The notes: a model not told the origin generated them from the letters alone. A stretch of DNA of 64,000 nucleotides from Serratia silvae (GCF_023282985.1 NZ_JAGQDC010000003.1:310001-374000); one strand, 5' to 3'. Shown: positions 17,094-25,250, numbered from the stretch's first letter. Numbers and translations: made by a program.

Positions 17094-18542
17094 ATGAGCA
17101 AAGAAATACAGGCAAAACAGCGTTTGCCAGCGACGGTTCTGCTGGTCAATGTATTTTTACTGGCATACCTGCTTTCCTTGTTTGGCATTTTTACCCGCCC
17201 GTTAGGGGCGCTCTCCCTGTTTTGGCCGGTGAATGCTATTTTGCTTGGCTTGATGTTGCGTAAACCTGGCTATGCGACGATGTTGGGATGGGGGGGAACT
17301 TACCTTGGCATGATCGCCGCCGATCTGAGCACCGGCGAAAACTGGCCACTGGCACTTTGGCTAAATGCCTGCAATATGGCGCTGATTGCCACCGGCTATG
17401 CCGTGATGTCGATGTTGCCCAAGTCTCAACGGCGTATGGGCAAGCCTCAGGCGATTTTATATATGTTTACCGCCAGCCTGCTTGGGGCCGCGCTGTCGGC
17501 AACGTTGTCGGTGTTACGCACTGACAGTCAATACAACAATACGCTGATCATTGCCTGGATGTCCTGGTTTAGCGAACAGTTCTCCACTAACTTGCTAATC
17601 CTGCCGGTCGTGCTGGCAGCGCCACGCTTAAAGCAATTGCTGAGCCTGCAGTTTGGTTGGCAATCGCGTGCCAGCCTGCCTTTGCTGGCGTTATTGCTTT
17701 CGTTAACGCTTAGCGTGTACATCGGAGGACCGGGCGCGATAGCCTTCCCTATCCCCGCTCTGCTATGGTGCGCCGTGCGTTATCATTTATTTACCGTCAC
17801 CTTGCTGACGTTTCTCACCGGCGTGGCGGAGATTGTCAGCATTGCTGCCAATCTGATGCTGTATGAAACACCGGTAGCGCGAGGGGCGGTCATGGACAGC
17901 CTGATGTCAGCCCGTTTGGGTATTGCCATGTTGGTGATGGGGCCGCTGATTTTATGCAGCTCGATTGCCGTTAGCCGTAAACTGCTGCGCCGGTTGGAGC
18001 ACAGTGCTAACCACGATTTCCTTACCGGGACGCTGGCGCGTAGTGCTTTAACACGCAAAGGCAAGGAAATGCTGGAACAGAAGCAGCATTTGAAGGAGGC
18101 GGTGTCGCTGCTGTTGATCGATATCGATCACTTTAAACTGATCAATGATACCCATGGGCATGCCATCGGTGATCACGTTCTGGCGGCATTCGCTCATATT
18201 CTGCGGCGAGAACTGCGCCACGATCAGTTATTTGGTCGTTTGGGGGGGGAAGAGTTTGCCATTATGCTACCCCGGGCGCTGGGGACGCAGGCGGTGGCCT
18301 TGGGGGAACATCTGCGTAGGCGGATAGAAAGCGCCGAATTGAACCCCAACGGTAAGGCGCCATTGCGGATCACGATTAGTGTGGGCGTGGCAAGTTTGGC
18401 AATGAATGAGGATAAGTCGCTGGAACAGCTGATGAATATGGCGGATATTGCACTTTATCGCGCCAAGTCTCAGGGCCGCAACTGCGTCGAATCGTTTAAC
18501 ATGGTCAGCGGCAAGGGCCTCAACCATGTGATATTCAAATAG
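17094..18542 (+). CDS. MASE1-type membrane diguanylate cyclase
   Basis: A 482-residue protein. Residues 1-290 form eight or so membrane helices of MASE1 type (LSLFWPVNAILLGLMLRKPG, ISWFSEQFSTNLLILPVVLA). The C-terminal GGDEF domain has an intact active site, FGRLGGEEFAIMLPRA, and the substrate-binding stretch DIDHFKLINDTHGHAIGDHVL. It should make cyclic di-GMP from two GTP. The domain lacks an evident RxxD inhibitory site. The ATG at 17094 was chosen because upstream TTG/GTG starts would add an improbable leader. The ribosome site is weak. Confidence 0.88.
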   Translation: MSKEIQAKQRLPATVLLVNVFLLAYLLSLFGIFTRPLGALSLFWPVNAILLGLMLRKPGYATMLGWGGTYLGMIAADLSTGENWPLALWLNACNMALIATGYAVMSMLPKSQRRMGKPQAILYMFTASLLGAALSATLSVLRTDSQYNNTLIIAWMSWFSEQFSTNLLILPVVLAAPRLKQLLSLQFGWQSRASLPLLALLLSLTLSVYIGGPGAIAFPIPALLWCAVRYHLFTVTLLTFLTGVAEIVSIAANLMLYETPVARGAVMDSLMSARLGIAMLVMGPLILCSSIAVSRKLLRRLEHSANHDFLTGTLARSALTRKGKEMLEQKQHLKEAVSLLLIDIDHFKLINDTHGHAIGDHVLAAFAHILRRELRHDQLFGRLGGEEFAIMLPRALGTQAVALGEHLRRRIESAELNPNGKAPLRITISVGVASLAMNEDKSLEQLMNMADIALYRAKSQGRNCVESFNMVSGKGLNHVIFK

Positions 18543-18546
18543 CGTC

Positions 18547-18708
18547 TTAACCCTGCTTTGGCGTGAATTGTGTACCGCAGTTGGGGCAAATCAGGGTGCT
18601 GAGTTTACGCATTTTTGAACATTGCTGATCTGTGACATAAGCACACTTTGGGCAGGCAATTTGAGTGGTGCGGTTATTGTAACCTTTAACGCTGGCGGAT
18701 TCAGACAT
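18547..18708 (-). CDS. Small zinc-ribbon protein (YnfU-like)
   Basis: A 53-residue protein with two CxxC knuckles, CPKC near residue 20 and CPNC near residue 42, a classic zinc ribbon. It resembles the small YnfU-type proteins. The function is unknown. AGGT lies seven bases before the ATG at 18708; an upstream GTG would add ten residues. It is the host gene next to the left prophage boundary and ends four bases from the converging cyclase gene. Confidence 0.7.
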   Translation of the reverse strand: MSESASVKGYNNRTTQIACPKCAYVTDQQCSKMRKLSTLICPNCGTQFTPKQG

Positions 18709-18748
18709 GGCGCGTACCTGTGTCAGGTGAAACCTCACGCTAACACAG

Positions 18749-18764
18749 GTGCTATTAAATAGCT
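18749..18764. other. attL core
   Basis: GTGCTATTAAATAGCT, identical to 52962-52977. The core contains GCTATT-A-AATAGC, a near-palindrome as expected for a tyrosine recombinase crossover site. It lies between a host zinc-ribbon gene and int. Confidence 0.85.
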
Positions 18765-18813
18765 ATATAGGTCTAAGTAAAACAATGGTTTACGTTAGCT
18801 ATCAGTGACATAC

Positions 18814-18829
18814 ATTGCCACCCATTGCC
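18814..18829 (-). promoter_or_regulatory. Candidate excisionase (Apl/Cox) boxes by attL
   Basis: Two ATTGCC boxes start exactly 10 bp apart (18814 and 18824). Read on the minus strand they are GGCAAT, the same box as the four 10-bp-spaced repeats in the CI/Apl switch region. Their place between attL and int fits an excisionase arm. Confidence 0.5.
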
Positions 18830-18839
18830 GCGTTTTTCC

Positions 18840-19859
18840 TTAATATGCAATCTCCGTCGCCACTTTATCGCCACTCATCGCCAATGGATTAAGCATGACC
18901 GCTTGCTCCAGGTGGTCGGGGGCAAAGTGGGCGTAACGCATTGTCATTTTGATGTCGGTATGGCCCAGGATGCGCTGTAACACCAGGATGTTCCCGCCGT
19001 TCATCATAAAATAAGATGCAAAAGTGTGTCTCAGAACGTGGGTAAGCTGACCTGCTGGCAACTCGATTTCTGTGCGCATTAGTGCGGCACGGAAAGCCCA
19101 ATAGCAGTCACCAAAAAGACGGCCCTTGCTTGTTGGCAATGACTCGAATAGTTCCTGGCTGATGGGGACTGTTCGGTTTTTGCGGCCCTTTGTTTTGGTG
19201 AATGTAATCTTGCCGGGTGTCACTTGTCTTTGCTGCAGTTCCTCCGCCTCTGACCACCTAGCGCCGGTTGAGAGGCAGACTTTCACAATGCCGAGCAAAT
19301 CATCGTTGCCGCTGCATTCATCCAGGAGGAGGGTGATTTGCTCCTGGGTAAGAAATGCCATCTCTATTTCTTCGGTTCTAAACGGTCTCACGTTCTTGAG
19401 CGGGTTCTCTCCCTTCCATTCACCCAGGCGATTTAGTTCGTTAAACACCGCGCGAAAGTATGACATCTCTATGTTTAGCGTGCGGTGCGAAACGATTTTT
19501 GACCGGTTAGAGTGTGAATATTCACCGCTGAGGCGCTTCTCTCGGTAACGCGAAAACATCTGAGCATCAAAGTCACGCGCCAGCGGTTCCCCCATCCATT
19601 CATAAGCGTGGTGCATGGTTCTTTGATGCTTCACGCCATTTCTTAGTGTTACGCCGTGAGCGGTAAACCAAAAATCAATCAGCTCTTTTAGTGTCCGACG
19701 GTCTTCTTTTTCTTCTGTCCATGGGGTTTGGATTGCGTATTGTTCGAACGCCAGTGCCTCGCCTTTGGTGGCAAACTTTTTGCGTATACGCTTACCGCTC
19801 GCTCCGTTGGGGTACAGCTCGCAAATCCAGCCACCGGCAGTGTTTTTACGGACGGCCAT
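18840..19859 (-). CDS. int: P2-type tyrosine integrase
   Basis: A 339-residue integrase that recombines attP with attB. The N-terminal arm-binding domain (MAVRKNTAGGWICELYPNG) and SAM-like core-binding domain are followed by the catalytic domain. Arginine I is in STGARWSEAEEL near residue 201, the HxxR box in LTHVLRHTF near 272, and the final LGHTDIKMTMRYAHF near 303 holds the second histidine and the tyrosine nucleophile. The length matches P2 Int. The start at 19859 overlaps the CI stop by one base, so int and CI share a leftward transcript. Confidence 0.95.
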   Translation of the reverse strand: MAVRKNTAGGWICELYPNGASGKRIRKKFATKGEALAFEQYAIQTPWTEEKEDRRTLKELIDFWFTAHGVTLRNGVKHQRTMHHAYEWMGEPLARDFDAQMFSRYREKRLSGEYSHSNRSKIVSHRTLNIEMSYFRAVFNELNRLGEWKGENPLKNVRPFRTEEIEMAFLTQEQITLLLDECSGNDDLLGIVKVCLSTGARWSEAEELQQRQVTPGKITFTKTKGRKNRTVPISQELFESLPTSKGRLFGDCYWAFRAALMRTEIELPAGQLTHVLRHTFASYFMMNGGNILVLQRILGHTDIKMTMRYAHFAPDHLEQAVMLNPLAMSGDKVATEIAY

Positions 19860-20446
19860 TAGCTGGCCTCGCTGTACGTCCCAATGACGCGACCCAATGT
19901 GGTGATTTCGCCAACGGTGCATTCGAAAGGAACCTTGCCCCCTGCAACGTGGAGTCTTTTCGCGGGTAAGACGGTCAGCTCGCGAATGCTGATAGCGCCT
20001 TCAATATCTACTAGCCAAAGCCCGTCAGACAACGAAGTGTGGAGCTCTACAAAATACGTTTTGCCCTCGAAGCGAATGCATTGTGCATTGATGGGTATTT
20101 TTGAAAATAATTTAAGGTCAATACTCAAAACACCATCTTCCTCCAATGATCCTTCACTTAAAGTGAATAGTTTAAGTAGGCCCGTACTGATGCTGTCATT
20201 GCTAGCTACACCTTCTCCGATGAAGCGTTCTCCTGTGCCCATGAGAATCCACTGTAGATTAGCCCCGGTTTCTAGTGCGCAATGCGCTGCGAAATCATAG
20301 GAAATTGCACCGCGCGTATATCTGTTCTGGAGTGAGCTTGCTGCGATGCCGAAGTGCCTTGCTAGTTGAACCTTTTGACCATATCCGTATATCTGACAGA
20401 TGCGATCCAGTACTTCTTCATTAGATGATTTGATTTCAAGAGTCAT
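19859..20446 (-). CDS. cI: 186-like CI repressor
   Basis: A 195-residue repressor that closely follows phage 186 CI. The N-terminal helix-turn-helix is near residues 20-60 (ARHFGIAASSLQNRYTRGAI, then SYDFAAHCALETGANLQW). The C-terminal oligomerisation domain carries SDGLWLVDIEGAISIRELT and HVAGGKVPFEC. No RecA-type cleavage site is seen, as in 186, where induction uses a LexA-controlled antirepressor instead. It keeps the lytic promoter off and is divergent from apl. Confidence 0.93.
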   Translation of the reverse strand: MTLEIKSSNEEVLDRICQIYGYGQKVQLARHFGIAASSLQNRYTRGAISYDFAAHCALETGANLQWILMGTGERFIGEGVASNDSISTGLLKLFTLSEGSLEEDGVLSIDLKLFSKIPINAQCIRFEGKTYFVELHTSLSDGLWLVDIEGAISIRELTVLPAKRLHVAGGKVPFECTVGEITTLGRVIGTYSEAS

Positions 20447-20449
20447 AAA

Positions 20450-20465
20450 ATACGTACCTACGTAT
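20450..20465. promoter_or_regulatory. Palindromic operator next to cI
   Basis: ATACGTA and TACGTAT form perfect 7-bp arms around CC, four bases upstream of the cI start. It probably binds CI. A second inverted repeat, TAATGC/GCATTA, lies at 20471-20490. Confidence 0.65.
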
Positions 20466-20514
20466 TGACGTAATGCTTAATTGGGCATTATGATGCGATT
20501 TATCTAATCCACTA

Positions 20515-20546
20515 ATGGCAAATGATGGCAATCCTAGGCAATCAGT
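20515..20546 (+). promoter_or_regulatory. Four helically phased direct repeats in the switch region
   Basis: ATGGCA, ATGGCA, TAGGCA and GTGGCG recur at exact 10-bp steps (GGC at 20517, 20527, 20537 and 20547). Repeats on one face of the helix are the mode of binding of 186 Apl and P2 Cox. The same box occurs beside attL. Confidence 0.55.
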
Positions 20547-20578
20547 GGCGTTTATTGACTAACTGGGAATGATGCAAT

Positions 20579-20842
20579 ATGGCTAACGAAATTACAATCG
20601 TCAAAATCCCGCGTGAAATCGTGTTTGCGGAGGAGTTCGCAGCGATGGAAGGCGTTTCTGTTCGCACCGTTTATCGCTGGACTACCGGCGATTCTCCATG
20701 TTTACCAATCGTCCCGCGTTCCATCAGCAAGGGCAAGAAGCGCGCCGGTGGCCGTGTTCGCATCCTTTACGCCAAATGGAAAGAGCAACAGATGAAACTG
20801 GCGCTAGGACATTCCCGTTTTCAGATCATTGTTGGTGCGTAA
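20579..20842 (+). CDS. Apl/Cox-type excisionase and regulator
   Basis: An 87-residue DNA-binding protein in the place of 186 apl and P2 cox. A helix-turn-helix is seen in EEFAAMEGVSVRTVYRWTTG (residues 18-37). A basic C-terminal half contains VRILYAKWKEQQMKLALGHS. It would direct excision with Int and repress the early promoters. It is the first gene of the rightward early operon. Assignment rests on position, size and fold. Confidence 0.8.
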   Translation: MANEITIVKIPREIVFAEEFAAMEGVSVRTVYRWTTGDSPCLPIVPRSISKGKKRAGGRVRILYAKWKEQQMKLALGHSRFQIIVGA

Positions 20843-20873
20843 TTCACTTTATGTGAGTTTTTGAGGGTGAAAC

Positions 20874-21383
20874 ATGTTTGATTATGCCGTTTCTAAACAT
20901 CCGCACTTCGAAGAAGCCTGTCGCCAGTTCCCGGCGCGCCATAATGTAACGCAGTTAGCGCAACAGGTTGGTATGAATGCACAAACGCTGCGCAACAAGT
21001 TGAGTCCAGGGCAACCGCATCAACTTACCTGCGCTGAGTTGCTGGCGATCACCGATGCTACAGAAGACTCCAGCCTGCTTGATGCCATGCTGGCACAGAT
21101 TAACTGTATGCCTTCAGTACCTGTCAATGAGGCTAGTGCTGGCAACATTCCAGCCTATGCCCTTCATGCCACCGCCGCGATGGGCTCTATCGCTGCCGCT
21201 GCGGTACAAGGCGACCATAAAACGCCTGTCCGCAAGTCTGCGTTGCTGGAAAGCGTCAACACCGCGATCCGCCATTTGTCACTGATCGGTCTGACCGTTC
21301 AAAACCGCATCCAATCAACCCCAGCACTAGCCTCTACCGTTGATGTGATTAGTGGCCTGGGTGCCGTTGCCGGTTTAAGTTGA
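20874..21383 (+). CDS. cII: 186-like CII establishment regulator
   Basis: A 169-residue protein, the same length as 186 CII, with collinear features: SKHPHFEEACR, a helix-turn-helix at VTQLAQQVGMNAQTLRNKLS near residue 25, and QPHQLTCAELLAITDATEDSSLLDAML. CII activates the promoter for cI when lysogeny is being established. GAGGGTGAAACATG provides its ribosome site. Confidence 0.9.
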   Translation: MFDYAVSKHPHFEEACRQFPARHNVTQLAQQVGMNAQTLRNKLSPGQPHQLTCAELLAITDATEDSSLLDAMLAQINCMPSVPVNEASAGNIPAYALHATAAMGSIAAAAVQGDHKTPVRKSALLESVNTAIRHLSLIGLTVQNRIQSTPALASTVDVISGLGAVAGLS

Positions 21384-21393
21384 GGTTATAGCT

Positions 21394-21573
21394 ATGCCTA
21401 TCTCGATTGCTCCATTGCTAAAACGCCAAAGCCCATCACGCCATTTTGAGCATGGTTTTATTGAACTGCCGGGTGGTCAACGCTGGCGACCAACGCACAA
21501 TCAGTCTTCTTTGTTGCGTGGCTTGTCCGCGAAGAAAGGTAACCCACTGCTAAGTCGCATTTTCGGCCGTTGA
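21394..21573 (+). CDS. fil: Fil-family phage filamentation protein
   Basis: A 59-residue basic protein with the LLKRQSPSRHFEHGFIELP core seen in proteins of the 186 Fil family, which block host division when made in excess. It directly follows cII, as in related phages, and overlaps the next reading frame only beyond its true start. TGAGGTTATAGCTATG gives a moderate ribosome site. Confidence 0.75.
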   Translation: MPISIAPLLKRQSPSRHFEHGFIELPGGQRWRPTHNQSSLLRGLSAKKGNPLLSRIFGR

Positions 21574-21584
21574 TAGGGATCGAC

Positions 21585-21887
21585 ATGTTATTGGCAACAG
21601 ACACACAAAAAGCTATCGGCATTAAGCGCATTTCCCAGATTAAGCGGGAACTGTTTGCCTACAGGAAAAACGTGGCACAAGAGGCTTTTGATAAATCGCC
21701 ACCGCATATCCGCAAGACAATCTGCTTCCATGCCGAGCTGAAAGCCCGCCATGTATTAATGACGTTTGCCGAAATGAGCTACACCGAGCGCCAGAAAATC
21801 ATCTGGGCGCTGAATGACCTGATTGATTTATCAAAAACCTTACCGCGTTTCATCAGTGATGATGATTGCGAATTAAACAGTAATTAA
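21585..21887 (+). CDS. Early phage protein of unknown function
   Basis: A 100-residue, mostly helical protein (RISQIKRELFAYRKNVAQEA, then MSYTERQKIIWALNDLIDLS). It lies in the early operon between fil and the DUF2732 gene, where 186-like phages carry small uncharacterised genes. AGGGAT lies six bases before the ATG. No catalytic motif is visible. Confidence 0.7.
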   Translation: MLLATDTQKAIGIKRISQIKRELFAYRKNVAQEAFDKSPPHIRKTICFHAELKARHVLMTFAEMSYTERQKIIWALNDLIDLSKTLPRFISDDDCELNSN

Positions 21888-21954
21888 CCCCCCTGGTGAC
21901 ATTCTGGCGTAAACCCGCCGGGCATCGCTTTGCTTGAATTAAGGAATTAACTCC

Positions 21955-22191
21955 ATGAATAAACACATTATCGGCATTGATAAAGGCAATGAGTCGGATC
22001 ACGACAGGGTGATCGTGCTGCTCAATACCGCTCGCCTTGATGAACGTAAAAATCAGGCGGAAGTGGCCGCCGCTCGCCTGGTTCGTCTGGCGTCGCATAT
22101 TGCACAAAACGGCTTGAACGCCATCGAGGCCGTGGAGTTACTGCGCCAAGAGGCTGAAACCATCGGACACAAAGCGCAGGAGCTGCACTGA
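21955..22191 (+). CDS. DUF2732-family phage protein
   Basis: A 78-residue helical protein of the kind annotated as DUF2732 in P2-like phages. The core is VIVLLNTARLDERKNQAEVA and the C-terminal end is rich in alanine and glutamate. It always sits before a TraR/DksA zinc finger and gene A, as here. Function unknown. Its last base is the first base of the next gene's start codon. Confidence 0.78.
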   Translation: MNKHIIGIDKGNESDHDRVIVLLNTARLDERKNQAEVAAARLVRLASHIAQNGLNAIEAVELLRQEAETIGHKAQELH

Positions 22192-22415
22192 TGGCTGACC
22201 TCATGGATATCGCACAAGAGCGTCAAGCGCTGATCCTGGACGCACAGATCGCCAATGCCCGTAAGTCCTCGGTTATGCCCTCGGCTTTTAAATGTGAAGA
22301 CTGCGATGCACCGATCCCCGAAGCTCGTCGCATTGCCCTGTTGGGCGTAGAAACCTGCGTAACCTGTCAGCACCTGCGTGAAGCCAAACGCCGCCATTAT
22401 GCGGTGCAGGCATGA
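22191..22415 (+). CDS. TraR/DksA-type zinc finger protein
   Basis: A 74-residue protein with a four-cysteine zinc finger: CEDCDAPIPEARRIALLGVE followed by CVTC (residues about 39-62). The N-terminal half is helical. DksA/TraR proteins enter the RNA polymerase secondary channel; this short phage type probably alters host transcription. It is coupled to its neighbours by a one-base overlap upstream and an ATGA overlap downstream. Confidence 0.88.
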   Translation: MADLMDIAQERQALILDAQIANARKSSVMPSAFKCEDCDAPIPEARRIALLGVETCVTCQHLREAKRRHYAVQA

Positions 22416-22528
22416 CCAGCTTCCTTATCGTTTTCGGCCTGCTGCTTATTGCTGTGGGCTTTTTTTGCGCCGCTGATTTAAGTGATGCGGAATACGCTCG
22501 CAGACCTGAAGTGCAACCTTATGACTGA
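22412..22528 (+). CDS. 38-residue membrane peptide before gene A
   Basis: MTSFLIVFGLLLIAVGFFCA is one transmembrane segment, followed by a short acidic tail. The ATG overlaps the zinc-finger stop as ATGA, and its end overlaps the chosen start of gene A by eight bases. Such tight packing suggests a real gene that is easily missed because of its size. Function unknown. Confidence 0.55.
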   Translation: MTSFLIVFGLLLIAVGFFCAADLSDAEYARRPEVQPYD

Positions 22529-24734
22529 AGGCAATCCGTGGGCTTACTCCTGGAACCTACCGCGCCCGGCGATTGCCGGGCCAGTAAGACCGCTTACCCG
22601 TGAGGAACACGCTCAGGGGCAAGCTGTTTTGCGCAATATCCATTCCCTGCCGCAGTTTCTCAGTGCGGGCTTTTTGTCTCGCCATGACTACCTGCTGAAA
22701 AGCAAAGGGCTGCACGATGCCAACAAGTGGCTAGTGCTGCAATTTGATCGCCGTATCTGGCCCCGCATCCAAACCGTTAACGATAAAAATGCGATGGATC
22801 TCCATGCATCACCCTGTTTTATGTCGGAACTGGATAACTACGCCAGCTTGCCGGGGATGGATGATAAGGCGTTGAAGCGTTTTGCTGACCGGATCGCCGG
22901 GCAGTTGATGCAGAACTATGAGCGTTATTGCGAAGCGTTTCTGGCTGAGAACGGCGGCGATAATACAGGCCTGTTAGATGATGGTATCCAGGCAACGTTT
23001 TATTTTCAGGTTGCGGGGATGGCCCGTGCTTTCAATGTTACCCCGATGCACTGGCGTAAATACCGTAAAGGCAAACTGGATACTCCGTCAGCGGTTGCCA
23101 GTCTGTCACGGTTGGTAAATGCCGAGTGGTGGGAACGCCAACTGAAAGCCCAGCGCACCCGCTGGCGTGAAGCCTTGCTGATTGCGGTGGGTAATGTGAA
23201 CCGGGGAGTTTCCGCCTATGCCAGTAAGCAGGCGATCCGCGAAGTGAAAGCTCGCCGCCAGTCCAATCTGGATTATCTGAACAGCCGTGAACTGGAGAAC
23301 GCCGACACCGGCGAACGTATCAGTCTTATCGACAAGGTGATGGCGAGTATCTCCAACCCGGAGATCCGTCGGATGGAGTTAATGGCGATGATTGCCGGTG
23401 TCGAAAAAGCGGCTGCCGAGTATGGTCATAAGGGCTTGTTTATCACCATCACCACGCCATCCAAATACCATCCGACGCGCACCCTCGGCAAAACCAATCC
23501 CAAGGTGCAGTTTAACCACAATTGGGATGACGAAGCTTACACACCCAAAGACGGCCAGCGTTATCTGGTCAAGCTGTGGAGTAAGATCCGTACCGCTTTT
23601 AAAGATAATGATCTGCAGGTTTATGGTGTGCGGGTCGTTGAGCCCCATCACGATGCCACCCCGCACTGGCACATGATGCTGTTCACCACCAAAGAACAGC
23701 GCCAACGGGTGATCGATATCATGCGACGTTATGCCATGGCCGAAGATGGCGACGAACGCGGCGCAGCGAAGAACCGTTTTGACTGCAAGCACCTGAATAA
23801 GGGCGGCGCTGCGGGCTATATTGCGAAGTACATCGCAAAAAATATCGATGGCTATGCCCTGGACGGTGAGCGCGATCATGAAACCGGTGAGCTGCTGACC
23901 GAGACCGCTGCCGCCGTTACCGCCTGGGCGTCAACCTGGCGTATTCCTCAATTCCACTCCATCGGCTTGCCGTCCATGGGCGCTTACCGCGAATGCCGCC
24001 GTATCCGCTCTATCAGCCTGGCAGATGACTTTGACGCCAGCGTTGAGGCTGTTCGCGCTGCTGCGGATGCTGGAGATTTTGCCGCTTACATTCTGGCGCA
24101 GGGCGGGGCCAACGTTCCCCGCAAGGAACAGACCGTGCGAGTTGCTCGTCGTGTCGCTGACGAGCTCAATGCTTACGATGAAGAAGTGCAGAAGGTGATC
24201 GGCATTTTTGCGCCGCACCTGGGGAGTTCACGCATTCATGAGACCCGCACCACCCAATGGCGCATCGTCGCCAAGGCTGTTGACCTTGAGGGGTTGACCT
24301 TAAAAAGCGCCTCTGGCGCGCCTCGGAGTCCTGTCAATAACTGTGGGTTGGTCGGTAGTAGTACGGTGACAGATCAGCAGGATAATGAGCCTGTGGAGAC
24401 TGTGGCGGTGCTGGAGCACCCACCGGAAACCCCAATTGACTGGAATGATACGACCGTTACACGGCCTGTTATGGCGCGAATTAGGGCTAATGCACCACAG
24501 GTAAACAGAGCACAGCGCAGCAACAACGCGTATCGAGGGCGAACGGTAGCCCCATCGGCCCGATTAACCCCTGATGAGCGTGCCCGCATCCCTCGGATTA
24601 ACTCAGAATTGGTGCAACAGGGTATCCAGGCCGAACGCTGGGAACTGGAAGTGCTAGCGCGTGGTACTAAAGTCAAATTTGGTGATATATCAATGCAATA
24701 TGAGCCGGTTAAGGATTGGGCAAGCTTCGAATAA
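22521..24734 (+). CDS. A: P2-type replication initiator gpA (HUH nickase)
   Basis: A 737-residue rolling-circle initiation protein. It nicks the origin, which in P2 lies inside its own gene, and stays on the 5' end. The HUH metal box PHHDATPHWHMMLF is near residue 375. The two catalytic tyrosines are in YIAKYIAKNIDGY near residue 433, three residues apart as in P2. The C-terminal 120 residues are less conserved. The ATG at 22521 (MTEGNPWAYSW) was preferred; an in-frame ATG at 22482 would run through the preceding membrane peptide. Confidence 0.93.
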   Translation: MTEGNPWAYSWNLPRPAIAGPVRPLTREEHAQGQAVLRNIHSLPQFLSAGFLSRHDYLLKSKGLHDANKWLVLQFDRRIWPRIQTVNDKNAMDLHASPCFMSELDNYASLPGMDDKALKRFADRIAGQLMQNYERYCEAFLAENGGDNTGLLDDGIQATFYFQVAGMARAFNVTPMHWRKYRKGKLDTPSAVASLSRLVNAEWWERQLKAQRTRWREALLIAVGNVNRGVSAYASKQAIREVKARRQSNLDYLNSRELENADTGERISLIDKVMASISNPEIRRMELMAMIAGVEKAAAEYGHKGLFITITTPSKYHPTRTLGKTNPKVQFNHNWDDEAYTPKDGQRYLVKLWSKIRTAFKDNDLQVYGVRVVEPHHDATPHWHMMLFTTKEQRQRVIDIMRRYAMAEDGDERGAAKNRFDCKHLNKGGAAGYIAKYIAKNIDGYALDGERDHETGELLTETAAAVTAWASTWRIPQFHSIGLPSMGAYRECRRIRSISLADDFDASVEAVRAAADAGDFAAYILAQGGANVPRKEQTVRVARRVADELNAYDEEVQKVIGIFAPHLGSSRIHETRTTQWRIVAKAVDLEGLTLKSASGAPRSPVNNCGLVGSSTVTDQQDNEPVETVAVLEHPPETPIDWNDTTVTRPVMARIRANAPQVNRAQRSNNAYRGRTVAPSARLTPDERARIPRINSELVQQGIQAERWELEVLARGTKVKFGDISMQYEPVKDWASFE

Positions 24735-24763
24735 TCAGTTGCGCAATGAGAATCAATAGTTAA

Positions 24764-24783
24764 TACTGTATATGCATACAGTT
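24764..24783 (+). promoter_or_regulatory. LexA (SOS) box overlapping a promoter
   Basis: CTGTATATGCATACAG matches the LexA rule CTG-N10-CAG with an AT-rich alternating centre and flanking TA/TT. A likely -35 (TTGCGC, 24739-24744) and -10 (TAATAC, 24761-24766) with a 16-bp spacer overlap it. It lies 27 bp before the ribosome site of the next gene. Confidence 0.85.
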
Positions 24784-24809
24784 AATTGTAAGCATCGGAG
24801 GAAAGTAGG

Positions 24810-25004
24810 GTGCATTTACCAGCAGTGGAAGACGTGGTCATTTTGGAACGTATTGAGCTCATCGCCCGCCTTGGGGTTTGTTATGAGAGCCAGGCAAGAG
24901 ATAAAGAGATAGCACTGATATGGATTTCAGAATTGGCGGATGAGATGAAAAGCAGCATCAGCCCGGAGAAAGCGGCAGTGATCAAGCAGCTCGCAACAGT
25001 TTAG
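24810..25004 (+). CDS. SOS-controlled small phage protein, candidate antirepressor
   Basis: A 64-residue acidic helical protein (VVILERIELIARLGVCYESQ and ELADEMKSSISPEKAAVIKQ). The GTG start has GGAGG eight bases upstream. It is the first gene after the LexA box, where phage 186 has SOS-controlled genes including the CI antirepressor tum. The sequence itself does not resemble Tum or DinI as far as I can tell. A role in induction is inferred from position only. Confidence 0.65.
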   Translation: MHLPAVEDVVILERIELIARLGVCYESQARDKEIALIWISELADEMKSSISPEKAAVIKQLATV

Positions 25005-25025
25005 TAATCCATAGCAGGTAGCAGC

Positions 25026-25250
25026 ATGAAAAGAGAGATGAACCTGGCTTCGGCACTGCATGAAGCGCTGAAATTTACCGACAAAGGTCGTCGGGTTAAA
25101 ACGGTGGATTTCATCCATGCGGCCGCACAGCTCGGTATCCATATGACACCGGCAGAGGCGAACTACTACATTTTGCACTGGTCTGGGCACCGCTTCAGGG
25201 TGATTGAGGAGGGGCGTTGTCAGCAGAATCTTTACCTTATGGCTCCCTAA
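25026..25250 (+). CDS. Second small protein of the SOS unit
   Basis: A 74-residue protein with a possible winged-helix look (ALKFTDKGRRVKTVDFIHAA, then MTPAEANYYILHWSGHRFRV and a beta hairpin). No family was recognised. It follows the first gene by 21 bp and probably shares the LexA-controlled transcript. If it binds DNA or CI it could be the induction switch. Confidence 0.65.
   Translation: MKREMNLASALHEALKFTDKGRRVKTVDFIHAAAQLGIHMTPAEANYYILHWSGHRFRVIEEGRCQQNLYLMAP

Noticed and set aside
18840-19859. Prophage treated as defective
   Set aside because: Integrase, repressor, replication, packaging, capsid, lysis, tail and late-control genes are all full length with intact key residues.
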